Assembly (NCBI GenBank): GCA_028023455.1
Contig: JAQFVV010012422.1
Location: 10,198,337-10,262,336, forward strand
Source of the DNA: Epiperipatus broadwayi
Taxonomy: Eukaryota > Onychophora > Udeonychophora > Euonychophora > Peripatidae
DNA length: 64,000 bases
Reading direction: 5' to 3'
The notes beneath the pieces are model-generated. The model made no database searches. It had not been told where the DNA came from and saw nothing but the letters and a program-made list of their open reading frames with translations. Position numbers and translations under genes: made by a program. Below, in pieces: positions 47,895 to 62,489 of this stretch (positions are counted from its first letter, which is position 1; the number at the start of each line of letters is the position of its first letter).

Positions 47895-49800
47895 ATTGTA
47901 ATGGTCAGGGTGTATTTCAGTCTTAACCATATCTGCCATACAAGGGTGCCACCAGGCCATTTGAACCTGGAAAATTTATATAGTAGGTAGATACTTGCTG
48001 TTAAGATCCAACTTTTATTTTATATTGACCATTAGACCATGCTACTAGCTCAAGGAGGTGCAGAGATTTAATAATATATACTTCTTAAAATTATATTTTT
48101 TAATATTAAAAAAATAAAATAAGTCATTGCCAGTAATAACACACAAAATTTCTTTTACATATATATAAAATTTAGAATTATTTTAATATAATGTTTACTT
48201 TATAATTTGATTTAAATTTTTATTTTTGATTTTATAAGTTCACACAGATGAATTTATTAATATTTTATTAGAGTTTCAAGTATGGATAGACTACATAGAT
48301 TGCACTCAAAAAAGAAAAATATTCTATATTCCTTATTTAACCCTAGGCCGAAAGTTCGCAGTCAAACTAGAAATATACATCTAAACAGCATGGTTATCAA
48401 GAAGAAATGCCTCTCATCCAATACAGGAATACTTCATTTGTCTGGCAAGAAGAACAATAAAAAAAGAAAACTCCATAGGAAGGGATTGCAGTCCTTTTTG
48501 CCATCTTACTATCCCATTCCATAGGCTAAAGGGATGATCCAAGGAGCAGCAAATACCATCTGCTTCCAATGGTCAGTAAGAAATGGGACTTAGTTTGCCC
48601 AAGTGCGGCATATAATGTGATCCTGCACATGGTGGAGCTTCATGCTACATTTACTAATAATTACACTAATATATCCAATCCATTGACCCAATTTAACTGT
48701 GAAACAAATAACTTAAGATTTACCTTCCCTTAAACTAATATAACTTTACAAATCTATGCAGCCATTCATGCCCGACTTAAATTTAACATGATTTAATTAA
48801 AAGTTTTAGTTTAATGTGAAAAAAGACCAAAAAAAAAAAAACATAATGATCAATTAAAAAAATGGAAAAATTAAATTAATGGAAATGATTTTGATTTAAT
48901 TTTGTCAGATATTAATTTATATTTCTGTTTAAATATTGGAAATATTTATACTTAATGTTCATGAATTATATATATAGTTCTTACAGTTTAAAAGTCCATC
49001 CTTAATACTTGCTTGTAATTTCAATCCAGTGTTAGTACCCATGACATCCTGGGGAAACTGGTATGCTGTTTGCCATTCTATTGGTATTCATCTGGAGGTC
49101 CTTTATACTAGCTGGTATAGTTCTTCACTTGATTTTATTGCAGGACCTTGTTGTCCTGGGATCCACAATATAGGAAAACGATATTTCATTTTTTTTTTGG
49201 GAAAAACTTAAGGGATTGAAAGTGCATCTTTCAATCCCTTCTCATTCAACTCTCCCAAAACTGAAAACTGCAAACTCAAACTGAAAAATGAAAAACTGAC
49301 TTTTATTTCAAATATTTTTGTTTTTATATTAAATCTCCAGATTAACTGAACATGATGTCATGATGATGGTTATTCCACTGTGGTCTATTTCCTGAGAGAC
49401 TTTTTTATTGGCTATTCTGTTCTTATTGTTATCTCCTATCTGACCTTTAATTATAAATTTTGAGATGCCTAAAGGCTAGTTTAATTTGACTAATTAAAAA
49501 TCATCATTTCCATTTTTAGCCTTTTTGCACAATAGAATTAATTAAATTTTGTATATTTTTAAAGATATATTTTTATCTTTAAATCTTTAAGTTTTTTCTT
49601 AAAATTTAGTTTTAAAATACTTTTTTCTTTTTTAATAAAGTTTTCTTTTAATAATTTTCTATCTGTGCAATTTTATATATATACGAGTTTAGATGACTTT
49701 TAATTTTCAATTTTTAATTTTTTAAAAACAAATTTTTATTTGCGAACTTTTATTTTTAATTTTATTTAAAATAATGTAACAGCATGTGTACCCGTTATAC
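47895..49800. mobile_element. Single copy of the TA-site element family
   Basis: Starts ATTGTAATGGTCAGG and ends in GTAACAGCATG...CCCGTTAT before (TA)n. Internal blocks match the left arm of 24071-28246 in the same direction: AGGCCATTTGAACCTGG, CTAGCTCAAGG, ATGGATAGACTACATAGATT, CCATAGG, GCCATTCATGCC and the hairpin at 49212-49238. The insert at about 48535-48600 is not in the other copies. Overlapping ORFs (48282-48524, 49029-49211) sit on conserved non-coding blocks. Confidence 0.75.
49212..49238. repeat. Conserved internal hairpin
   Basis: GGGATTGAAAGTGCATCTTT then CAATCCC, the fourth instance of the family hairpin. Confidence 0.8.
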
Positions 49801-49813
49801 TATATATCAAGTG

Positions 49814-49825
49814 CTAATGAATTAA
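49814..49825 (+). repeat. Target duplication, left of element HH-B2
   Basis: CTAATGAATTAA, exactly repeated at 50125-50136. Confidence 0.8.
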
Positions 49826-50124
49826 ACCATTAAACATCACATGATCACCATTTCTTATGCTTGCTCAAGCTGTTAAAACAGGCAAAACCCTCCATACAGT
49901 AGTGCCACTCAGTGCAAGCCAGAGTAGTCAATGGATGCAAGAAGATTTTGTGCATAAAATTCATATCTATGGTTCCTCATTGTTGAAAGCCACAAGCTAG
50001 AAACTGCTCTGGGGATATTGGATGAATAGGCACTAGATAAGGATTTTATGCCCAAAACCTTTTTGCATCCATTGATTACTCTGACTAGCAGTGAGTTGCA
50101 CTACTGTATAGAGAGTTATGTCCA
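49826..50124. mobile_element. Short, decayed snap-back hammerhead element HH-B2
   Basis: The left half is in the minus sense of the HH-B unit (CACATGATCACCATTTCTTA...GTGCATAAAATTC). The right half is in the plus sense (GGGGATATTGGATGAATAGG...CATCCATTGATTACTCTG). The arms are inverted copies but each is a partial unit, giving only ~299 bp. A 12 bp duplication flanks it. A degenerate hammerhead is at 49973-50015. This is more diverged than HH-B1, hence older. Confidence 0.75.
49973..50015 (+). ncRNA. Degenerate hammerhead motif HH-B2
   Basis: TTCCTCA then TTGTTGA in place of CTGATGA (C3 and A6 changed), AGCCACAAGCTA and GAAACTGCTC, then TGGGGA. Stem I is still complementary, but the core is broken, so it is expected to be inactive. 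Confidence 0.6.
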
Positions 50125-50136
50125 CTAATGAATTAA
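50125..50136 (+). repeat. Target duplication, right of element HH-B2
   Basis: CTAATGAATTAA, the second copy of 49814-49825. Confidence 0.8.
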
Positions 50137-51599
50137 TGGTTTATCAAGGATAATGAATAATAACTATTTAACAAATTGAATAATTAACAGATAGAAAATG
50201 CTGATAAAGTTTAACCATGGGAGTTAATACATATATATTCATGTGTGTGCACTAGTGAACCAATCATTCACCAGGATAAAATAATAATAACTTCAAATGT
50301 TATAATTATCATTTTAAAAAGGAATAATACTCATTAATTAATGTCACCTACAGTGTGAAATCTTGCTGAATTATTGATAATCAGTTTGCTAAATAAACTT
50401 CAGTTATTCTAAAAAAGAAACAAACTCTTTTGGGAATTATTGTATTTAAAATATTGGACTTTCTTTGTGGATTTTGAACTTAATAAAAAAGTGTCCTAAA
50501 GATCAGGGAAACTCTTTGTGTTAAATATTGATCACAGTTCATACAGTTTGTATGGTTTATTTATAGTTATCGTTTGTAATTATTTTGATTTAACATTGTT
50601 CATGTTTTAAAAGATTATATAACCTATTCATGTATATCGGTGAATATATAAATGTTTAAACATATGACTAAACAAAAAAAAATTTAAAAACCTCTAAATA
50701 TATATTTAAATAATCATAATAGATTTTATTTAATAATTTGTTTTGTTTGCTGAAAAATGTTAGTAGAAAATCTGTAATAAATTAATATTTTCTTTTATAT
50801 TATTTTTTATATATTGTATATTGGAGACAATAGATAAATAGAAGTTTTGTTGTGGTTTGATTAGAAATGTCTAATGTTTTGCACCATCTTATAATTTAAG
50901 CATATAATACTTTATGATACATTAATTTAAATTATTATAGCATATTTATTAATTGTCTTATTAATTTTGTAAATAAAATTGTTATTGTTTATTAAATTCG
51001 AGTTAAAAGTCTTATTCAAATTGGTAGATATATAGTCTTTTTATAAACATAAGCACATAAAATCTAATTAACAAAGTAATATAAATTTTATTATTATAAT
51101 AGAATTCAGTAATGATTAAAAGTGAATCTAATGTTTTACAAGTTTGATAAAAGAGCTAGTTAATAAATTCTTGTAATAAAATTTTATATATGCATTAAAC
51201 GTAATAACTTTATTCATTCTTTAATATAATAAAAATTCACTGCATAGAAATAAAAGGGTTATTTATGAATGAATATCACTATAAATATATTAATAAATTT
51301 TAAACATTATTCCAATATAGATTTGAATTATTTCATTAGTAGACCTTGTTTAACCTTTAGACATTTATTCCTTTACAGATTTGTTTTACTTAATTTGTAC
51401 AGCACTATTAATTTTCGTTAGTCTACTTACATATTATAGATTTATTATTGTACAATTAATACTATTTTAAATTTTAACTTTATACAATTTATAGGACATA
51501 TAAAAGTTTTGATCAATTTATTCTATTATAAATTTTAAAATTCATCATGATAGTATTTTATTATAATAAATAGATTAATTAACCTTTTCTTTATTTGTA
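50137..51599. other. AT-rich stretch, no gene seen
   Basis: Low-complexity AT-rich DNA without motif, frame or repeat that I can support. Confidence 0.4.
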
Positions 51600-51799
51600 C
51601 TGTTATGCATTTAGCTTGCTCAGAGACTTGGGTCATTAACAAGAAGAATTCTTATGTTATCATTTTTATATTAGTACAGATTTGCTGTTCAGAGCTAGGG
51701 CATATAAATAGAATATCTTTCTGTTTTTGTTCATTTCCCCTTCCCTTTCATATTTGGCATATCGTTTGGGCACATAATGCATCTCTCATTGTTTTCATT

Positions 51800-51960
51800 T
51801 TTCTAACATTGCAATATATATATATTGATATGAAGATTTTCACGGGTTGCATCTATAAAAGACATTTTGCGGGTTCATCCGTGTTAAAAAATTTAAATAT
51901 TGATATACTGATGTTTCAACTTGATCACACAAGTCATCCACTGAGTGATAAAAGGTAGAA
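51800..51960 (+). pseudogene. Inverted fragment of the neighbouring PLE
   Basis: TATAAAAGACATTTTGCGGG and the following GTTCATCCGTGTTAAAAA closely match the minus-strand sequence at about 53320-53260 (upstream of RT motif A of the PLE). The peptides GSSVLKNLNIDI here and GSSMLKNLKIDI there agree. Similarity fades after about 51915. It lies just beyond the 3' end of the PLE in the opposite orientation. The longer + ORF (51605-51958) includes it but is otherwise unrecognised. Inverted partial copies beside PLEs are known for this class. Confidence 0.6.
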
Positions 51961-52049
51961 AGATGGTTATAGGCATGCTACAATCACTGATTTGAAAAAA
52001 ACCATTAAAGTTTCACTAATAGCAAAAATGTTAAATTAAGAATGTTTTT

Positions 52050-53290
52050 TTAAAAAATCTTTCCAAATAGGAGGAAGTTTGCATGTATCATCTCGCTTAT
52101 TGATACAATCTGGCCTTTTAAGTATCTCAATGGCTCTCCAATTTTGCACTGATAGAGATTATCACATCTGGATATGATCCTGGTACTAGAAAAATCAATT
52201 GTATAACCTGAATCTATAGTATGGAATGAGAGTGCTGATGGTGATGAGTGTTGTTTAACTGCATTGACATGCTCATCTTTCCTAGTGATGATTACTCATA
52301 CCTATGTAAGAAGCTTTACAATTTTTACATGAGATTTGACAGACACCATGAGATTCAAGAAAGATTGAATCCTTAGGCTTGGTTATTATATTGCTCATCT
52401 TTTGATGAGTAGAAAATGCTGTATCTATATTATAGCATTTTAATATATATCCAATACTATATGTAGTTCATTTTACATATAGAACACAAATCCTAGTAGC
52501 TGTTTTATCATCTTTTTGTTTCCTATTTTGTCCATTTTGGGCTTGAAATAAGGCTTTTTTTATAAATTTATAATTATAACTATTTGCTAACAAAACACTA
52601 TTAATATGATTTATTTTTTCTTTCAGATGGGACTTATTTGAAAGGTTAATTGCTCTATTTAAAAGAGTTTTGGTTACAGAAACTATCTGAGATGGGTGAT
52701 GATAAGAATGGAAATGTAAATATATGTCCATGTGTGTATACTTTCTGTAAATCGAAAAAGATAAACTATTTGGTGTTCTGGTGACTAGAATATCAAGAAA
52801 AGGGAGTTTTCCATCAGACACTGTCTCCATTGTAAATTTAATATGAGGATGCATATTATTTAAATGTAAGAAAAAATCATCTAATTTATTTTTTCCATGT
52901 TGCCATATGACAAAAGTGTCATCTATGTATCTGAGCCAAATAAGAGGTTTTAAAGATGATGATTCTAAAGCATGAGTTTCTATATTTTCCATGAATAAAT
53001 CAACTATTACTCCTGATATAGGTGAGCCCGTACCAAAAACTTGTCTGTAATGCTGTCCATTGTTTACAAAATATGTGTTCAAGAGACAATGTTTAATCAA
53101 AGCAATAATATGGTCTTGTAAATTGCAACATTGTGAAATTATATTTAAAGCTCATCAATTGGAATGTTTGTAAACAAAGACACGACATCAAAACTGACCA
53201 GAATGCCATTAGCATTAATTTTTAATTTTTTTAAAACAGAAATAAAATGAAATGTTGGTATATCAATTTTTAAATTTTTTAACATAGATG
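52050..53290 (-). pseudogene. Penelope-like element, RT plus GIY-YIG, decayed and 5'-truncated
   Basis: Minus strand. Segment 53285-53145 (47 codons to a stop) carries RT motif A, LVSFDVVSLFTNIPIDE. Segment 53100-52468 (210 codons) has a motif B-like RQVFGTGSPISGVIVDLFME, the catalytic LRYIDDTFVIW (YIDD in the YxDD box), GKLPFLDILVTR, and the PLE-typical FHSYHHPSQIVSVTKTLLNR. After frame breaks, 52440-52060 holds a GIY-YIG endonuclease relic: HGVCQISCKNCKASYIGM with its CxxC, and near the end WRAIEILKRPDCINKRDD. PLEs copy RNA at nicked DNA; the GIY-YIG domain makes the nick. This copy has several stops and frameshifts and cannot be active. Thumb and GIY-YIG parts are better preserved than the N-terminus, which is absent. 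Confidence 0.88.
52468..53100 (-). pseudogene. PLE reverse transcriptase, longest open segment
   Basis: 210 codons from an internal Met (not a true start). Palm motifs B, C (YIDD) and D are followed by thumb. The motif B loop reads FGTGSPISGV where PLEs commonly have extra residues, so a small deletion is likely. It is open for 633 bp in very AT-rich DNA, the longest frame in the window, which suggests the copy is not very ancient. Confidence 0.85.
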
Positions 53291-53299
53291 AACCCACAA

Positions 53300-54584
53300 A
53301 ATATGTCTTTTATATATATTGAAATAATAAAAATGTGTTTTTGTAATTTCTATTTTGTTTGCTATCTATTATTAAATATCAATATCAATATTGCAAAATT
53401 TCAACCATGTGATTTATATTTATTTCAACCTTTTGCATATACTTTTGACAGTAAGTTTTTATTTTTTTACCTTTTTAAAAAAATATTTGTAATAAACTTA
53501 TCATTTTCTGTAGGTTTTTTTTATATTTATAAATTTACTTATAAGTTTATTTTTTTTATTTAAAATATTTAAATTTCAATTGTTGGTGTTGTTACTCCAT
53601 GAATTATGTTGTTTCTCAATTTTTTGTCATTATATGTTTGCAGATTTTTATACATTTCATGATCTAGTCTATGTTTTATCCATAATACCAATTAGACATT
53701 TTACATCTTTTTAAGAATATTATTTTTGTTATATGTCTTTCCTTTCCATTTCTTATATTTTTTAATGCTATTATTATTTCATTTTCATGTTATTTTACAT
53801 AATTTCACATGCTTAATTTTTGTAAATGGAATATTTATAATCATTTTATATTTCATATTTTGTATGCACTGTCTTAGGTAAATGAAAATTTTCTATAGAA
53901 TTAGTTTTTTTTTCTGTATAATCTTCATAATTATGTTAGCAAATTATATGGTTTTTTTTTTTTTTATAAACTAATTAAAATAATTTTATAAAATTGGTTT
54001 GGAGCAAATTTATAAAATTTAGGGATATCAGTTGTTATTAGTATTTTTTGCAATGGCAAAAATTCCCACTAGCTAATTAAGTTTGAATCCAGGTTAGGTG
54101 AGCTTTGAAAATTATTTCAGATCACAAGTCATCTTAGAATTTTTTAAAGATAGTCTAACAATATAACCAACCTTATTAGATATCAAATTTTAGTCAGAAT
54201 TGGTATATAATTATTATTAACTAGGATAAGTTCTCAATTTAATCCGACTGGGTAGTTATGTGTCAATGTAATAATAGCTATAAAAATGTCATAGCAGTAT
54301 GATTTGTGGATAAGATATTATTACCCTGTAAAAGTTGTAGTTTATTTTTATCTTACATCAATGCATTCTATTTAAAGATAATTATAAAAAGCTATTGAAT
54401 TTCTATTATTTAAATTAAATAAATACAATATGAACTTTTTAGTTATGGATATTAGAACTATAGAAGTAATTTATGTATACATGATAAAATAGTGTGTTAG
54501 TTTTAAAATATATTAATATATTAATATTATTTTTAACTAGTCAGTTAAATAATATATTTTTGACTCATTTATTTTAATCAACAG
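53300..54584. other. Probable intron, no gene seen
   Basis: T-rich AT-rich DNA. The ORF at 53288-53563 is Phe/Ile/Tyr-rich and looks like chance. Ends at the acceptor of exon 54585. Confidence 0.4.
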
Positions 54585-54702
54585 GTTATTCACTTTTTCA
54601 CCTGTGTTTATTGCAATCATTAATAAGAATGTTACAAGCTCATTTAATGGTTTATATTACACAGCAGCAAAACTGAAAATAGCATTGGAGAACCTAATAA
54701 AG
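54585..54702 (+). CDS. Candidate internal exon 3 of the unidentified large gene
   Basis: 118 nt: one base completing a split codon, then 39 open codons. The acceptor is TTTTAATCAACAG and the donor GTAATT after AAG. The peptide includes LFTFSPVFIAIINKNVTSSF and LYYTAAKLKIALENLIK. The single leading G completes AA-G (Lys) with the end of exon 37268-37419, so phases match across a ~17 kb gap. It leaves at phase 0. The other two forward frames contain stops. A hydrophobic start followed by a helical charged end; the family was not recognised. Confidence 0.6.
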
Positions 54703-58589
<3,887 letters not shown>

Positions 58590-58996
58590 TATCAATTTTT
58601 TCTTATGAATCTAAGACAGAATACTTAATAGAAGAGCAGTATAGTGCATTCAGATCATTCAGCAAAAGATGGGAAAATGTTAAATGTAGCAAAAAGAGAT
58701 TAAAATGAAATACAGTAGGAAAAAAATAAACATGTATCACTGTTATCATTGAAAGAATTAAGAATCTGAAATGGAGATGGCTTAGACATATTGTTAGAAA
58801 AGATGATGGACAATTGAAGTTGTAAATTGGATTGTAAGACATTGCAAAACATCTGAAAAAAGATCATGGTATGAAATGAATGGATGAAATAATGAGTTTT
58901 TGTTATAATTTGGAGAAGAGAGGCTATGTGTCAAAGAAACTGAATTAAAGCTGGAGAGATTTTCATCCTAATGTTTTAAAATAATGATGATGATGA
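58590..58996 (+). pseudogene. RTE-like LINE 3' end relic
   Basis: The + frame around 58755-58820 reads RIKNLKWRWLRHIVRKDDGQ, matching the conserved R-hydrophobic-x-x-L-x-W-R-W-x-x-H-hydrophobic-x-R block after the RT domain of RTE-type and related endonuclease-RT LINEs. Downstream frames give MDEIM and SKKLN*SW, in keeping with the usual following block. It ends in AATGATGATGATGA at 58983-58996, a short microsatellite tail typical of RTE 3' ends. Many stops; heavily 5'-truncated. Confidence 0.6.
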
Positions 58997-60835
58997 AAGA
59001 CAGTAAATAAATAATTTATAATTTTTTCAAAGTCATGAAATGCTTTTGATTACAAGAAAAAAAATTGCAGAACATCAAAGTCAATAAAAAAAAATACAAT
59101 ATAAAAATTATTAATTACAGATTTCATAATAGTAAAAGAAAATAATTTAAAATTGATTACTATATTTATGAAAAGTATGTAATTAAATTTATCTACTTTG
59201 TGCTCAAATGATGGTACATAATTATTTTTAATACAATAAATTTTAATTGATTATCATAATATCTAATAATATTAAAAATAATAAATTATTTATTTGTTTT
59301 AAAAAATATTATTTAATTTAGGTTTATAAGATATCTGAGTTAAAAATGTTAGAATCTAATGCTAATGAAATCTCAATCCATTTTATTTTTTCCTTTGGGA
59401 AAGAATAAAATGAATATATATGGGAAAACCATAGAATTAGGAAACCATTAATAATTATAAATAAAAATATGTCTGATGGGCATTATTCATGAAATATATG
59501 TAAATTACAATTTTAGTTTTAAGTACAATTTATATTTTATAATTCAAAACAAAACAATCTATACCTATTAGTTGCAAGTTGCAAATTGTGTGTTTTAAGT
59601 TTAATTTTAATATCATAGGAATTTGATATAATATTTTAAAAAGAGGAATATTTTCAGGTTTCAAATCTTTTATATTTGTAACAATCTTCATTTTAATTTT
59701 ACAAATAATAAAACGTAAAAAAAAACTTCACTATCTTAGTTGAAAATTTTATATATCTTTAAAAAAATTTAAAATATTATTTGCTGAAAAAAATCTTTGG
59801 CATTTGTTATATGCAAATGTTATGAATCAATTCAAAGTAAATTTTTCAAGAAAAAAACCATTTCATGAATACAGTCATCATGATGTGCAGATAAAAGTTG
59901 TGATATAATATGATCTAACTGTTTCTTGAAAGCTTTTTTTTTCACCAACATTTGCTGCATCTCTATAAAGTTTGACATAAGTTCTAGTTGACCTTTTTTC
60001 TCTCTCTCTCTCTTAATCTAATGGATGAAACAATATGCTCATGCACATATCAAAGATTGAAATTATAAAGTGCTTGTGATCATTTGTGATGAAGCATTTA
60101 TTTCAACAGTAGTCTTGCCAAGTCTTTACTTAGTCTGAAGAAAAACTAGAGAGAAAAAGTACTATACATTATTTCAAGTTTTTTTTATTTTTTAAAATCC
60201 ATGTGGAAAATATTGCGTCAGTTTATAAATGATCAATGTGATAATCTTTCATAATTTCGTACAACTTTAATGCAAAAAACATCAATTAATGAAATATTGC
60301 TTCAGATAATTTCTTATTTACTATGAATTTTTAAAATGATAGCTAATCAAATAATTTCTAGAAGCTTTTAAATATCTTTTTTGTCATGATGTTTATGTTT
60401 GTGATATAGTACCAATTAAGCTGTCAAATTTAAATGTGCTGCATTTATATCGTTGTCAGAATATATAGCTTTTGGAACACAGTAACTCAATCTGATTTTA
60501 AACTTAAATATGATAATTCTTACTCTTTTTTTTTATGACAAACACATCCAAATTTCCTGATATCATAAAATCTACAATTATGCAGTTTTCAAGTTAATTG
60601 ATTATTATAAGATGAATTTAAATTTGATAACTTTTCAATATTACTTTATGTGCATAATATCAGAAAAAGAAAAAAAAGCGATATTTATAAATTCTTGAAA
60701 TATTTTGATTAATTATCAGTTATTATGCAATACTGAAGTTAAGAATACTATATAGGTTTTATTAATGAAGATATCTGATTGATAGTAGAATTAAAATTGA
60801 TTTCTTCTTGCATTGTGTCTGCATTTTATTATCAG
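58997..60835. other. Probable intron, no gene seen
   Basis: AT-rich; a (CT)n run at about 59998-60013. Nothing else supportable. Confidence 0.4.
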
Positions 60836-60903
60836 AGAGTAGTCAATGTATTGACCAAACTTATCTCTTTCCATAATGAGACTCTGTTTTTCTTCTGTGA
60901 TAG
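60836..60903 (+). CDS. Low-confidence internal exon 4 of the unidentified large gene
   Basis: 68 nt: 22 open codons plus 2 nt, between acceptor ATTTTATTATCAG and donor GTTAAT. The peptide is RVVNVLTKLISFHNETLFFF followed by Cys-Asp. It enters at phase 0, matching the end of exon 54585-54702. The donor is weak and the segment short, so a chance frame is quite possible. Confidence 0.35.
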
Positions 60904-62489
60904 GTTAATTAAATTTGTACAATTCAGATGTTGATTACAACATGGTATATAATAGATTAAACCTTGATATAAGCATGATCAATAAGGGTTTCTGTTTATA
61001 CAAATATGCTCTAAGCTTGATTCACATAGGCTTTTAAAAGTCTTACTGATGAGTAAGAGTGTGAAGATTTATAATAGTTATGAAACAGCGCATGATCAAG
61101 GTTAATATTCTTCTGCCAATTACAGATTCTCAGAACTTAATAGATTTACATCATATATTCTTGTAACTCCTATAGACATATTACTCTCTATCAGTAATAA
61201 ATTTATAAATACATTATTCATTTTCATGTCAAACACACATACCTCACTCTCATTAATATTCTAAAGGAAGGGGGGGGGGTTATTGGGAGATACAACTTGA
61301 CTATTAATACAGACACTAAGGAAATTTCCTATTCTTTCCTTAATATTTCTAATAAATCAATTATACAGAAATTCAAGTTTAAGCATTTGGAGAGAAAGTA
61401 TTTGAAAATTTCCTAATTGGAAAAATAGCATTTACAAATGTTGATGCAATGTATTTATTATATATGAGGAAAGAGAAAAAACACTTCCTTGTGTACAGAT
61501 TGCCAGATTATTGCATCTATTGCACAAAATCAATCTTCCACATTAGCAATTCTTATTGAAAATATTCGAAGCGGACTATTTTTTAATATAGGATTGGCAG
61601 TATTAATCTTATCCATTCTTTGATTTCTGATATACTTAAATCCCTTTTTATCAACAAGTTGTTAAAAATTAAAGCCACAGACCAGGTCTGGCCCCTATTG
61701 ATATTGTAGTAGTCATTTGGAGTCTGATCTCTTTTTCAACATTATTGTGATATATAAATCTTACTTTACATTGTGTTTTTTATTGTTGTTGTGTTTAAAA
61801 TACTTTTAATAATTTAAATTATATATATATATTTAATCTTATTTATGTTATTAATCTTTGAAAATAAATATTTCAGTTAATTTCTAGCATCTTGTATAAT
61901 GTAATTTATCTAATTATTCCTTTTCTTTCTTTGTAGAAAAATATAAGGCATGTATATACATAAAAAAAGTAAAAAATATCGTATTCATTTCTAATATCGT
62001 AACTGCTGTTTATGCTTTATAAAGCTTACTTAAAGCTAAATTAATTAAAATTTTAATCTGCCATAATTATTGTATTATTGTTACCATAGAAATAATTATA
62101 TCGCTAATGTTCTTATATTTTTACATATAATAAATATACTGTTAAACTTTCAAAACATTAAATAATTTATAGAAGTATGGCGTCAACTATTTTAATTAAA
62201 ACAATCTTTTTCATCTGCATACAATCTTAACTTCCAAAGGTCATTAATTCACTTCCCTCATTCCATGTTTCTTGTCTATTAAGTAAATTCCTTTTTCTGT
62301 TAATATATATATTGTAACGTTTTTCATGTTTTGATAGACCTTAAATTACACACTAGAATGAATGAGTCAATCAAGCTATGAAGAAGAAAAGTATTTCACT
62401 CACATTTCTAAAAAACATAGCTATATTTTCTGATTAACTTGGCCTAAGATTACTTAATATTATGTTTGGAATTGCTGACGAAGTTAGTT
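60904..62489. other. AT-rich stretch, no gene seen
   Basis: A G-run at about 61271-61280. ATTGTAACG in (TA)n at 62309-62320 resembles the left terminus of the TA-site family, but no matching element body follows. A less AT-rich patch at about 61670-61740 is unidentified. Confidence 0.4.

Noticed and set aside
51605-51958. 117-codon + strand ORF as a separate gene
   Set aside because: Its 3' part is an inverted PLE fragment; the rest has no recognisable feature.
53288-53563. 91-codon + strand ORF
   Set aside because: Phe/Tyr/Ile-rich translation of T-rich DNA without splice signals or motif.
61038-61090. CTGATGA followed later by GAAAC near 61040, possible hammerhead
   Set aside because: Stem I cannot pair after any NUH site, and stem II would need a loop of over 20 nt; taken as chance.
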